Origin: JAGOMW01 sp964596675
GTDB lineage: Bacteria > Patescibacteriota > Gracilibacteria > BD1-5 > UBA2023
Reading direction: 5' to 3'
Assembly: GCA_964596675.1 (NCBI GenBank)
Contig: CAZQUZ010000002.1
Span: 87,253 to 151,252 of the forward strand
Length of the DNA: 64,000 nucleotides
Part shown: positions 21,904 through 33,321 of the stretch, piece by piece
How positions within the stretch are numbered: the stretch's first letter is position 1
How the letters are laid out: each line of letters begins with the position of its first letter
Program-made: the position numbers and the translations under genes
Notes under the pieces: generated by a model
What the model was told of the DNA's origin: nothing
The model's input: the letters and a program-made list of their open reading frames with translations, nothing else
Databases searched by the model: none

Positions 21904-22452
21904 ATGTATACTCTTGTCCGAAAAACACTCGAAATCTATCTCCGTGAACAAAGAGTTCTCAGTATCGCTGATTTTCCTCCAGAATCTTCTATCGATATGA
22001 AGTCTAAGGATGCTATATTTGTCACGCTCTACTACCAATGACGCGTCGTCGCATCAAGCGGTCGCATCGTCTGTAAAAAAGAAAATACCGTCTATGAGTG
22101 TATCGATAATACACTCCTCTGTCTTAAAGATGCTCGTCTCAGTCTCGAACTCCAGGATATAGCTATGCTCTCAGAGCTTCATATACGTACGGATCGTATC
22201 AGTACAGAAAATCGTCGCATACTTCGTGATATTACAGAGCTCGATACTACGCGAGAAGGGCTGATTTTTCTCTCGCAAAATCTCTGACTCATGTCTGTAA
22301 TACTTCCACATATGATCCATGGTGATACTTCGCCGGAGATATGTTTTTCTCTCGCACTGAAAAAAATATGAGTCGATCCTCTTAAAATAGCTCCATCGGA
22401 CTATGTCATCTATGGACTTACTACCGTGAGTGAGAGTGATTTTGGTGTATAA
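21904..22452 (+). CDS. AMMECR1-domain-like protein, 182 aa
   Basis: The sequence pattern fits the AMMECR1 fold: an opening helix (LVRKTLEIYLREQRVL), FVTLYYQGRVVASSGRIVCKKE, LCLKDARLSLELQD, LHIRTDRIS, DTTREGLIFLSQNLGLMSV, and a C-terminal KIAPSDYVIYGLTTVSE. The domain occurs in all kingdoms and has no settled biochemical role. TGA codons are read as Gly in YYQGRVV, QNLGL and KKIGVD. Last gene of the clpP run; a hairpin follows. Confidence 0.65.
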
Positions 22453-22496
22453 AAATACTTCTTTGTAAAAAAAGCTTCCAAAATTTGCAAAAATTT

Positions 22497-22532
22497 AAGA
22501 AATATGATTCAATAATAAGGATCATATTTCTT
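22497..22532 (+). terminator. hairpin before the surface-protein gene
   Basis: AAGAAATATGAT at 22497-22508 is perfectly inverted at 22521-22532 around a 12-base loop, followed by four T. It may end the clpP-AMMECR1 transcript. Because the next ATG lies 13 bases downstream, it could instead act on translation of the surface protein. Confidence 0.5.
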
Positions 22533-22545
22533 TTCATATATTTGT

Positions 22546-25500
22546 ATGTCATACAAAAATACATATTTCCGCAATTTTGCCCGTACGACACTCGTACTCT
22601 TCATGATGAATACGATGGCGCCGACGCTTCAGTTCGCCTTCGCTGACTCGACACAGTACTATGTCGATGCGACGAATGGTCTCGATACGAACGATGGATT
22701 GTCGCCTGGCCAAGCATGGCAGACTCTCTCTAAGGTAAATGGGACTACCCTACTCCAGGGTGATACAGTATCTCTGCTGTGTGGTGATACATGGGCAGAG
22801 CCTCTCACTCTCAATAGTACAAATGGAGGAGTCGGACTCCCAATCACTATCAATGGATATAGTGGATGTACATCATCGAATAAACCACAAATCGATTCGA
22901 TTTCAATGAATACTTCATCTGAAATAGTGATCAATGGTATCGAAATCAGTACCCCAACTATCGGCAATAGTGTCGATATGAATGCATCGAACAGTATCAC
23001 TTTTACGAATAACACATTTTCGAATGGGAGTGGTGTATGTATGAATATAACAAATTCTACAGCTATGAGTGTAAATGGAAATACATTCTCAGGATGTGAA
23101 TATGCGATGAATGTAAATGCGAGTGAATGAGTGATAAATGGTAATATTTATTCTACTATATCACAAGATGCTGTGACACTTTCGAGTGCCCTTCCTATCG
23201 CTGTGACACAAAATATATTTGCCAATATTGCTCAGAGTGCTATCATATACGGTCAGGATAGTGATATCACACAAAATACTATCACCAATAGCTGTAGTAC
23301 TTCATCGGTCGACTGTGCTGCTATCAAAAATAACGCTGCTCTTTCAGGTTCTGTCATCACCGCGACGGTTACAGAAAATACGATTAATGGAGTAGGTTCC
23401 GGTATTTCTGGAAATCGAAATTACGGAATCTTCGCAGCGGATGTAGGTGGTATGACAATCACGCATAATAGTGTCATCAATGCTGAGGTAGCTATCGCCC
23501 TTAGAGATGCACATACGACTACTGTTACGAATAATACACTCCTCACTTCTCGTGCAAAAACATTTACGGCTACCCAGACATCTTCAGGTACTTCTTATGG
23601 AAATACCTTTAATGAAAATGCCTTTCTCCAGAAGAATCCAGACTATCCATATATCGAAATCCGTGATGAGGTGGCAGGATCAAATATGGCAGACTCTATC
23701 GTATCAGCCAGTACTAACTCTATATATCCTCTCTATAAGCCAAATACATCATTTATTCGTACTGTAAATTTTGGTTGATTTACTCATGAATATACAAAAC
23801 CTCTGCTCTCTCAATTTGATGCTAGTATTTCCAAGTTTGAATACTTCGCATATAAGCCGTATACATTTACTGGATCATATGCTACAGCAAATCTTCTCTC
23901 GAATCCAAATTTTGATACTGATGAAACTCTTTGGACAGTAGCTGCAGATACAGGACTTTCTCCTACACTTTCATATAATGCGGTCGGAACGTATAGTGGT
24001 GGTTCTGCTACTATCACTCCTGCAGGTGGTGTCGCAGATCGTCTCTGGATGACGAATGATGCTACACTCAGTGTGACATCAGGACAGACATACCTGATTA
24101 CTGGTTATGCAAAATCATCAACTGGAACGATTAATCTTCGAGGATTTCTCCACTCATCATCGAATAAAAATACTCTCTATTCTGATCGGATAGCTGAGAC
24201 ATACGCGAGCTCTACAGGGAATCTCTTTTCTTTCTATATTACGGTAAATACAACCGCTGCAGATGCTCAGTTTACTCTCGAAACATCGAACCAAGATGTA
24301 TCATATGAGGTCGATAGTGTGAGTCTTCGTCGTATGAATGCTGTCGTAAAAAATAATACAGCCAATGAGGTACTCATCTTCTCGAATACGGGATGAGTTG
24401 CATATGACCAATCATGTCCTGGATGAGTACCGTGTGCTGCATATGTAGATGCACTCAATGCTACGACTGCATGGCCAGTAAATATCGCTCCGTATAGTTC
24501 TGTATTTACTCTCTGGAATGCAAGCACCAATATCTTAAATGTTCCATCTTGTACGCTCAATCTTTCATCAGGATCACTCCCTACAGGTGAGCCCGTCACG
24601 GCAACATGGAATCTGACAAATTCCCTCAGTCAAACACTCCATTATTCTACATATACGGGCTCTATAGATGAGTCTGTAGCATATAGCGGTAGTCGTACAT
24701 TTATCCCACCGTATGATGCTGTATCAACTATATCAGTAGATAGTCTCAATGATGTTGGTCCGGGTATCTGTAGTATATCTGTGACGACTACGAACACTGC
24801 GCCGACGATTTATCCTGGAACTACTACTGGTACAGAAGATGCTGTACAAATAGATGGTACTCTTTCAGGCGTTGATCTCAATCCTGGTGATAGTATTTTC
24901 TTTGAACAATTTGGTACAATGCCTACAAATGGTGTACTGAATGTAGAGTCATCAGGAAGTTTCCAGTATTACCCAAATGCAGAGTTTTGTGGAAATGATA
25001 GTTTTGAATTTCGAGCACAGGATCAGCTCGGACATGCTGCAGATCCTGTCTTTCAGACAGTACAGGTAGATTGTATAAATGATACTCCGATAGTTATGGG
25101 TGATACTGCTACAGGATTTGCCACTATACCAAAACTCATTGATGTCATCGCCAATGATACAGACGCTGACACACCATATCAGTCTCAGATATTCAATATT
25201 TATGGTTATACTTTACCAGCAAATGGTACTGTGAACATCATCGGAAATCAGATAGAATATACGGGAAATGTTGGTTTTAGTGGATCGGATTCACTCCAGT
25301 ATTCTATCATCGACCAGAGTGGAGCTATATCAAATACAGGTACACTTAGTCTCAATATTTCTATCATCAATAATCCTCCAGTAGTCAGTAATAGTGGTTT
25401 TACCTTTAATGAAGATACGACACTGAATGGATCTGTGACAGGTTCGGATATTGATGGAAATCCCCTCACCTTCACGACGACTTCCCTTCCTATCCATGGA

Positions 25501-27138
25501 ACACTTACTCTTTTAGCAAATGGTGCTCTTACATATGTTCCAGATGGCAACTATTTTGGTACAGACTCATTCGATTATCGTGCGAATGATGGATCGCTTG
25601 ACTCTAGTACAGGCACAATCACGCTCAATATTAATGCTATTTCTGATGCACCAGTGGCGGTTGCTGATAGTTATACTGTACTTCAAGATACATTGATGAA
25701 TCTTTCAGTAATGAATAATGATACAGATGTAGACTCAGTCACTCTTACATTGACTGGATATACGAATCCAGCCAATGGTACTCTTACACTTGCTTGAACT
25801 GGATTTGATTATACTCCAAATCTTGGATATACAGGACCTGATAGTTTTACATATACACTTGAAGATGATACTAGTCTTATTTCCAATACTGTCGTCGTCA
25901 CACTGAGTGTGAGCTCTACCAATCTTCCGCCTACTGCAAACACAGGTTCATTCAGTGTAAATGAAGATGACATCTTGTTGGATCTTGTGACAGGTGCAGA
26001 TCCTGAGCTCAGTACGCTGACCTATATAGTCGATACTCTGCCTACAAATGGTGTTCTTGTTCTTGATGGCAGCGGGTCATTCACTTATACACCAAATGGT
26101 GATTACGCAGGATTTGATAGCTTTGTATTTCATGTTTCTGATGGTGTATTTAGTTCCTCAGGAGCTACTATATCCATCACAGTATCGCCGATAAACGATA
26201 CCCCTAACGCAGATCCATATATATTTACAGCGACTGGTAATAGCATGGCATCGAGTGGAAATATCTACTCATGAATTCTTACAGGTTCGGATGTAGAATC
26301 ACTCATTACATTTACTGCTGCGACTCTTCCAGTGAATGGTATCTTGAGTCTAAGTTCGACATGAGTATTTACCTATACGCCTGCATTGGGGTATACAGGA
26401 AGTGATAGTTTTACCTTTACTGTATCAGATGGCATCTTGTCGAGCATCGCTGCGACGGTCGATATCACCATCATAGATGCTGTATCTTCATGATCTGGAA
26501 GTGGTTCAGGGTCTTCTGGATGAGGTGGAAGTGGAGGAGGTTCTTCTTCAGTGGTAGTCACTCTTGCTGGTGGCGGAGGTGGAGGAGGTGCTGGTTCGAG
26601 TCAGTCCTTTCCTGTGTATACTATCACGCCTGTTGCATATACAGGAACAAATGTAGATGTTCCGGAAGAAGAGACTCTTCTGAGCGCTGCTCCTGAAAGT
26701 AATATTACTACGAATTTTGTACTCTATGATCCGAGTGGTCTCCTTTCACAGCTCTTCTTTATGAATAGATTCATCTCAGCATCTGGAACGCCTATGGTTG
26801 TTAGTGGTGAAGTTATGGAGAGTCTCACAGGAGTTAATACTTCAGAAGAAAATAGTCTCGATATAATCGATACTATGGAGTTCGATGATGTAGATGGACC
26901 GATACTTCTAAGAGAAATCGCTCGTATGTTTATATCTGAAACAAATACCCTCCAAGATCCTATCGAAATGTATGATTATGGTATGATGAAGATTATGAGT
27001 ATTCCAGCAGAGCCAACATCGCGCCTCGATCTCACTAAAAATTATATTATTCGACTCTTCTCTCAGCAGCAAAAACGTTATCAAGAAGCCATAGAAAGAA
27101 ATATATCTCTAAAATCAGAAGAGAACCTCATGGAATAA
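22546..27138 (+). CDS. large secreted surface protein with beta-helix and tandem Ig-like repeats
   Basis: A 1530-aa exported protein. The signal peptide is residues 1-33 (TTLVLFMMNTMAPTLQFAFA). Residues about 40-410 are Asn/Thr/Ser-rich with spaced NNTF, GNTF and ENTI turns, typical of right-handed parallel beta-helix folds. A sandwich-like region lies at about 445-600. Six repeats of about 90-100 residues follow (starting near 749, 848, 943, 1034, 1125 and 1218). They share NED, SDIDGNPLTF-like, PTNGVL, FTYTPNGDYAGFDSF and SITV motifs of cadherin-like/VCBS domains. A Ser/Gly linker (about 1313-1350) leads to an unknown helical C-terminus. No sortase signal or membrane anchor is seen. A role in adhesion to a host or surface is inferred. 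Confidence 0.88.
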
Positions 27139-27145
27139 TTATAGA

Positions 27146-27787
27146 TTATTTTCAAAAAAAGTGTGTCCGATAATAGGCACACTTTTTTTGTAGTATGCAG
27201 GTTTCACATTTTGGTTTTCGAGCAGTACACTGGTATCGTCCGAAGAGCACGAAAGGATGGTGGAGTATTTTTTTCTCTACTACAGAAAAAATAGTATCGA
27301 TTTTTTTATCAGTTTCCTCTGGTGTTTTTGTTCATACGATACCGATACGATTCATAACTCGGTGTATATGAGTATCGACTCATACATAGGGCATATCATA
27401 GAGTACGGAGAGGACTACCTTGGCTGTTTTTATACCGATTCCGGGAAATGTTTGGATAAGCTCTAGATTATTGGGGATTACTCCATTATACTCTCTCGCC
27501 AGTATAGTGCCAGTTTCCTTGATAAATTTTGATTTATTTCGGAAAAAATTTACATATTTTAGATGCTCTTCTATTTCCTCGAGTGATAGTTTTTCTACGT
27601 CTTTTGCTGTCTTCACTTTTTCGAAAAATGGAGGGGTGATTTTGTTTACCTGCTTATCGGTCGTCTGTGCAGAAAGGATTACCGCACAGAGAAGCTGAAA
27701 ATCTGTCTCATAATCGAGTTCTATTTTTTCCCCACCGTAGATTGCATATATCTGATGTATGATTTCATTCCGAGAGGATTTATTCAT
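27146..27787 (-). CDS. nth: endonuclease III
   Basis: Base-excision-repair glycosylase/AP lyase of 213 aa that removes oxidised pyrimidines. Motifs: ILSAQTTDKQVN, the helix-hairpin-helix FPGIGIKTAKVV with catalytic Lys, and VGVDTHIHRVMNRIG with catalytic Asp. The C-terminal 4Fe-4S site has the spacing C-x6-C-x2-C-x5-C (CTARKPKCETC then QKKC). TGA codons after PYV, after GIV and near the C-terminus are Gly; only with them is the iron-sulfur site complete. The 3' end contains the terminator hairpin of the convergent surface-protein gene. Confidence 0.93.
27154..27189 (+). terminator. terminator of the surface-protein gene, inside nth coding sequence
   Basis: Seven A then GTGTG-T-CC pairs with GG-CACAC then seven T around a seven-base loop. 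The same bases encode the C-terminal residues after the last Cys of Nth on the other strand. Confidence 0.75.
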
Positions 27788-28844
27788 AGGAGGCGGTGAT
27801 TCATGGATAGACAGACTCTATATTTTTTCTGCATATAACTCTATCTTCGCATGAAAATATTTTTCATGGTATGCGTGCATCAACATAGGAGTAGATTCAT
27901 TTTTCTATCTCAGGATTTTTATTTTCTATAAATGTTTTGAGGCTAATGAGTTGGAGTCTGAGATAATTATAGGTGGCAACTTCTCCTGTTTTTTTCGTAA
28001 AATCTTGCAGTGTGAGGAGGATGCGTGTTTTATTTTTGAGGAGTATATGTATCTCGTTCTCTTTTCGAAGGTATACGACTGATTCTATAGCGAGATGTGA
28101 CCATGTATTTGTAAAGAGTTCGAGTGTTTTTTTCATGACTTGCGCTTCAGATTCACTCATGATTTCTTTATAGTCTAGACTGAGATCGTCATTCAGAGAT
28201 TCATCTATGTAGATAAGTGGATAGAGGGATGCGATTTTTTCTTCTCTTGGTACGAGCACCCCATTTTCTGTCATGCCCCAGTGTTTGTTTGCTATACTGG
28301 GTATATCTACGCTAAACAATATAGGATATCCGGAAATAAGTATTTTTATATTATTTGGATAGAGTCGGTCGATACGTATGAGTGATATATTTTTTTGGTA
28401 TTTCTTGAGGGAGTTTGCTATTTCTGCTTCATTGATAAAAAAAATATTCTCTCCATACATATCTTCTATGCTCCTATAGGCGACTGATATATCGATTCAT
28501 TCATCGAGTCATTCTATGAGCACTTTTGATGGACTGATGAGAAAATAGGGTGAATAGAGGATGATATAGAGTGATGCACTGATGAGAAATATTCCTATGT
28601 ATTTCAGATAGGCTTGCTGATTTTGCGTAATTTTTGGGGATATATAGATTTTTTCCTGGACAAATCGCATAAATGGCGAAATACGTTCACCATTTTTTCG
28701 AAATATATTCCATGTTTTCTCTCGAGTCGTTATCTTTTCATCACGAAATAAATATTTTTGACTCTTCTCTCGACTTACTTCACTACGAAAATTCCGATTT
28801 TTATACTGTTTTATGAGATTACGGATTTTCTTGAGAGAGACCAT
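27780..28844 (-). CDS. FtsQ/DivIB-like cell-division protein
   Basis: A single-pass protein of 354 aa: a basic cytoplasmic N-terminus, one membrane helix (LKYIGIFLISASLYIILYSPY), then an extracytoplasmic POTRA-like part starting SPSKVLIEGLDEGIDI. IDRLYPNNIKILISGYP follows, and the C-terminus YSYVDARIPGKIFS resembles the FtsQ beta-domain end. FtsQ links early and late divisome proteins. Five or so TGA codons are Gly. A start at 28892 is also possible but would overlap rbfA by 74 bases. The stop overlaps the nth start by eight bases. Confidence 0.65.
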
Positions 28845-29181
28845 ATTGATTGTCGAGAGATTGGATAAGTGAGAGGATATCTGCTGTTGCATTTTTCTGC
28901 TTCCCTACGCGTATACGTATGCGAGGGATTTTTCTGAGAGAAAAATCTTTTCCTACTTTTTTCCGTATGGTATCTGCGCAAGGTGCGAGAAAGTGAGGGA
29001 GATTTTGCTCATTTGATTGAGCTGCGACATAAATATCAGCATACTCGTAATCATCTGTTATCGATACTTCCGTCACATTTATGATCCCGAACTCATGTGT
29101 ATGAAATTGTTCATATTCCATGATTTCTCCAGCAGCGTAGGTTCTGAGAGCATCGGCGAGCCTTTTTTGGCGTATATTCAT
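28819..29181 (-). CDS. rbfA: ribosome-binding factor A
   Basis: Assists maturation of the 30S subunit, near helix 1 of 16S rRNA. The 120-aa single KH-type domain shows MNIRQKRLADALRTYAAGEI, the strand pattern VTEVSITDDYEYADIYVAA, and the closing DFSLRKIPRIRIRVG, as in RbfA. The start is ATG 29179-29181 and there is no TGA. It lies between rluD and the ftsQ-like gene on the same strand. Confidence 0.88.
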   Translation of the reverse strand: MNIRQKRLADALRTYAAGEIMEYEQFHTHEFGIINVTEVSITDDYEYADIYVAAQSNEQNLPHFLAPCADTIRKKVGKDFSLRKIPRIRIRVGKQKNATADILSLIQSLDNQYGLSQENP

Positions 29182-29271
29182 GATAAAAATAGCAAATATC
29201 GAGTAGAGTTGCCTAGAGTATATGAAAAAACATCTGAAACCAAAATCAAATCAAGAGAATTATAGTTTTTT

Positions 29272-30252
29272 TCATATCATTTTTTCGAGGTCTGACTTTA
29301 TCGGTCCGATGAATGAATAGTCCTTTCCGAACAAGGTAAATTGGAGCTTCCATGCATGGAGCCACTGACGGCTGAGCTCATATTTTTCCTCTATGAGAGT
29401 ATTTATCTTCGGGTTTCCATAGACTTTGTCCCCGATGATAGGATGTCCGATAGAGGCAAGATGCACTCGTATCTGGTGTGTGCGACCCGTGAGGAGATCT
29501 ACCTCGAGGAGTGTATAGGCATCATCTATTATGCCTTTATTGTAAAATTTCGTTTTAGCGATTTTTGGATTTATTGGATCTTTTGTGGTCATTTTTTTCC
29601 GATCATACGGGTCACGTCCGATGTATGACTCGATATATCACTCTTCATCTTTTACCTTACCCGTTACGAGGGCGAGATAGGTTTTTTGGATCGTGCGTTT
29701 TGCTATCTTCAGCTGGAGAGCGTGCATGGCTTTATCATTTTTCGCGATAATGATGACTCCACTCGTATCCTTATCCAGACGATGGACGATACCAGGGCGT
29801 TCGATGCCATTTATGATAGAGCTTCCCTGCGTGTATTGTTCAGATTCGTCCGTGCGGACTCCGAGATTCTTAAAGTGATATAATAGTGCATTTACGAGCG
29901 TCCCCTTTCTTCCATCTTCTCCTGGTGTGGGATGTGTATTGATACCGGCTTCTTTATTTATGATCGCGAAGTCCTCATTCTCGAAGATGATATCGAGCGC
30001 GATATCCTCGGCTTCGAGTGCCATATTTTCCACTTTCCACTCTATCTCGATGACATCGCCACGATAGATTTTTTTATTTTTCGAGAAGTTCGCACCATTA
30101 CATGATATCTTTCACTCGTCTATCATCTTCTGGAGATAGCTCCTCGACTTTTCTGGAAAAAGAGCCGATAGGTAAGTATCGACTCTTCGAGTTTCTCTTG
30201 CATCCGCGAGTACACAGAAGAGAGAGGTATGGTAGGTATTCGATGAACGCAT
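29272..30252 (-). CDS. rluD: RluD-type 23S rRNA pseudouridine synthase
   Basis: Isomerises uridines in rRNA. The 326-aa protein has an N-terminal S4 domain (VDTYLSALFPEKSRSYLQKM, IDEGKISCNG, RGDVIEIEW) and the catalytic core. The core has ENEDFAIINKEAGINTHP, GIVHRLDKDTSGVIIIAK with the catalytic Asp in RLDKDTSG, and LLTGRTHQIRVHLASIGHPI. The S4 domain is visible only when TGA is read as Gly (IDEGK). The start ATG shares one base with the ndk stop (TAATG), so the two are coupled. Confidence 0.92.
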
Positions 30253-30686
30253 TATATAACTTTTCTTTCGTAGCTCTCCACTCCCTCTGGGAAGAATCGC
30301 TTAATCTCGATTTCTGCATTTTCTACTGAGTCAGAACCGTGTATGATGTTAAATCCGATACTATTCGAGTAGTCAGCACGGAGCGTACCCATCTCTGCCT
30401 CGGCAGGATTCGTAGCACCACAGAGTTGTCGCATGCCAGCCACGACATCTTTCCCTTCGACGACGATACCGACGACAGGACCCATAGTCATATATGATAC
30501 GATCTCTGGATAAAATGGCTTCGTCACGAGGTGAGCATAGTGCTCATCGAGAGTAGCCTGAGAAAGGTTAAACATCTTGAGTCCGATGATCTTAAAGTTA
30601 CGATCTTCGATACGTGCGACGATGCGTCCGATGAGTGAACGGTGGATGACATCAGGTTTGAGGAGGAGGAGTGAGCGCTCTGCCAT
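30252..30686 (-). CDS. ndk: nucleoside diphosphate kinase
   Basis: Transfers gamma-phosphate between NTPs and NDPs through a phospho-His. The 144-aa length is typical. MAERSLLLLKPDVIHRSLIG begins the protein, GATNPAEAEMGTLRADY is the nucleotide-site loop, and the catalytic His lies in FNIIHGSDSVENAE. The in-frame sequence upstream to 30743 is not part of the family, so ATG 30684-30686 is used. No TGA. Confidence 0.95.
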   Translation of the reverse strand: MAERSLLLLKPDVIHRSLIGRIVARIEDRNFKIIGLKMFNLSQATLDEHYAHLVTKPFYPEIVSYMTMGPVVGIVVEGKDVVAGMRQLCGATNPAEAEMGTLRADYSNSIGFNIIHGSDSVENAEIEIKRFFPEGVESYERKVI

Positions 30687-30832
30687 AGAAAAATAGGAAA
30701 ATAATAAAGTGCTAGCATAATATGAAAAATTCGCAAAAAGCAAGAGAAATTATCTTTTTATGCAGCTTCTCTTACTTCCTGTTGAGTTCCGAAACTTCCT
30801 GCCTTCAGATTTCTTCACTGAAAGAGGAATTT

Positions 30833-32299
30833 TCAGGTCTCGATATAGTTCCCATTTTCTTTTTTATGGGATTGGAGGATTGATTGTATTCTGATGGCTT
30901 CATCTGTATTTTGTATCCATTCGAATATAAAATGAGGAGCATTTTCCTCTATCGAGAGCTGTGCGATAAGTTCTTTGATGTGTCTGAGGTGCTGAGGATT
31001 GATCGTATTGTCGAGTATGGATACTACGAATTTTCCGTCGATTTTTATGTAATTCGGCATTATTTTATGATCCTGTAGGGTCTGGAGGATATCTACACTC
31101 ATATTTTTATCTGTACTATCAAAATAGAGATCATCTATAGCTATCTTGCATCAGAGTTCTTTTTGGATGAAAGATATATTCTCTAATACTTGCTTTGTTA
31201 GAGTTCCATATGTATCTTCTACGATCTCAAAAATCAGATTCTTTCTTTGAGATGAAGTAAGTCCTTTTTTATTCAATAAATTATAAATAAACTCCTTAAA
31301 ATTAGGGTTATCGAGATCTTTCATAAATATATTGATCGAATTACGACCTCCTTCTTTTACATCATCAGTGGCATCTTCAGTTACGAATCGCAGAAGATGT
31401 CTCGTGGCTCCTATGTTTTTCAGTATATCGAGCCCATCTACTATCGATATCTCCTTTGCGAAACGAATCAGTCACTCATTGGCATGCAGTGTACCATCGA
31501 GCTCGAATATTCACTCTTTTTCTACATGTGATTCTTGAAAGAGGGGAAGAATAAGATTGGATATCTTTTCATTTGTAGTATTTTTATGAATTTCTACATT
31601 TTTTCTTTCTCCAGCATTAGCGATCCTTGTATTTTTAAAGAGTTGTTCTATATTTGATCATAGTTTCATTTCTTTATTCTGGAGAGCTCGAAAAATCCGA
31701 TTCCCTACATAAATAATATTAGGAAGAATTTTATTCTCACTCATTTTTATGAGAGTTTCAGTAGCTTCTATGGTACCATTTTTTTCTACGAGTCCATCAT
31801 AGAGGGGCACTCAGAATCCTGCCTTTTTCGCCTGTATAAGATGATCGAGTGCCACGGTATCGAAAATACCATAATCATCTGGTTTAATCTCTAGTATGAT
31901 AGAGTCTGGCTGTATTCATGAGGCTTTGTGTGACGCCACGAGTGTTCGAAAGTCCGCATTTCGGATATCCTGTACATAGAGGGGCACAGAATATTGATTT
32001 TGCCGAATACGGATATTATCACAAGCGAGTTCATAGGCTTTCTGAAAGACTCAAAATGTGCCATGCTGATCTTTTAGTAGATTTTCTAATTCTTCTGCTG
32101 ATCTTGAATCTTCAAAAGAATGCTCTATATGAAAGGTATCATTGAGTCAATTTAATGCTCGCCCTACATTTACATGGACAGTTTCCGAAATAAATGTCAC
32201 TGCATTCTTAGCACTTGCTTCGAAAAGTTTACTAAATTTATCAGTATCGATAGGGGGAGTTCCGATAAAATGTGAATTACCTGCAGCAGAAATGGCCAT
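30833..32299 (-). CDS. EAL-like domain protein, probably catalytically inactive, 488 aa
   Basis: The C-terminal about 240 residues follow the EAL phosphodiesterase layout: NSINIFMKDLDNPNFKEFI, LIFEIVED in place of the EAL-type strand, CKIAIDDLYFDST, MPNYIKIDGKFVVSI and FIFEWIQN where AEGVE is expected. Several metal-binding acids are lost or replaced, so c-di-GMP hydrolysis is doubtful. The N-terminal half, with repeated short alpha/beta segments (VPLYVQDIRNADF, DSIILEIKPDDYG), may be a second, more diverged copy. The codons are AT-rich compared with neighbours. About ten TGA are read as Gly. A sensor or scaffold role is inferred. Confidence 0.5.
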
Positions 32300-32445
32300 G
32301 TGTATAATATAAATATACGCGTAGTATAACACTCAAATATTAATTTTTTATTAATTTTTATGATGAATTTTCATTTTATGTCTAATATTTCATAGAAAAT
32401 GATGAAATCCGTTTACAAAAGCAAAAAAAATTATACACTTTTTAT

Positions 32446-33321
32446 ATGAAACCATTATGATGCGTTGATATTCCAGAATTGTATGAATATTATCGTTCAC
32501 ATTCTCGAGCCTATTTCCACTATGTGATGCAGGGCCTATGAAAAAATACAATAGTCGTCGAAGAGAATAATAATTTTGGATATATAGTTCAGTATCTATG
32601 GTGACTATTTTCGATAGGATTTTTCGAGAAATCATCGATACAAATCGATAAGGTTCTCCTCCGAAAATATGGCATGAAACGTGGCATTATCTTCTGGTCT
32701 GGATGGCGAAGATCTCACCCAGAGGGTGCATGATGGCTCCATCTCGGATATCTCATATCCCACGCCTACCATCACTCGACTCGGTCTGCTTTCTCAGTAT
32801 TAGATGCGCCTGAGCATACAGAGAAATGGTCACCGAATGCTCGCTGACATGTGCGTAAAATACGAAAGGAAATCGATGCAGGCATCATAACAATAGACAC
32901 CACCACTCCCCTCGAGGACTTTATCATAGCATATAGAAAGACGCCAGTTCATCATAAATGGAAACGCTATAACATCTACCGTCAGAAATATCTTTCAGAG
33001 CATTTTCCTGAGAATATCCGTATCTATACCGCCTCTATCGATGGAGAGATACTCGCTGGGGCGATATTCCTCGATGATATGCCGACCTCGACCTATCTCA
33101 TAGCGTTCCAGCATGACCGTGCGAAGTCTCATCATCTCGGACTCGCACTCATCGATCGATGGTTCCGTGAGTCAGTACTTCTCGGCTATAGATATCTCGA
33201 CTTCGACCATATGCAGGACACGCTCGATCCGAGCTCGTATAGTGGATATACACGGTTTAAGTCCGAGCTCGCAGACTATGAGCTCAGATTCCCGAATCTC
33301 TGGATGCGATTATTTTTCTAG
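32446..33321 (+). CDS. FemAB/GNAT-type acyltransferase, 291 aa
   Basis: The fold is suggested by MKRGIIFWSGWRRSHPEGAG, the mid-protein RKIRKEIDAGI, the strand pattern I-R-I-Y-T-A-S-I-D-G-E-I-L-A-G-A-I-F, and the C-terminal HLGLALIDRWFRESVLLGYR typical of GNAT repeats in FemX-like enzymes. Those enzymes add amino acids to peptidoglycan side chains from aminoacyl-tRNA. It starts at the ATG 32446 with a TACACT box six bases upstream. Many TGA codons occur in the first 120 residues. It overlaps the convergent MscS-type gene by 12 bases. Confidence 0.65.

Noticed and set aside
30687..30743. Upstream in-frame extension of ndk
   Set aside because: The added residues precede the canonical NDK start MAERSLLLLKPD and do not belong to the family.
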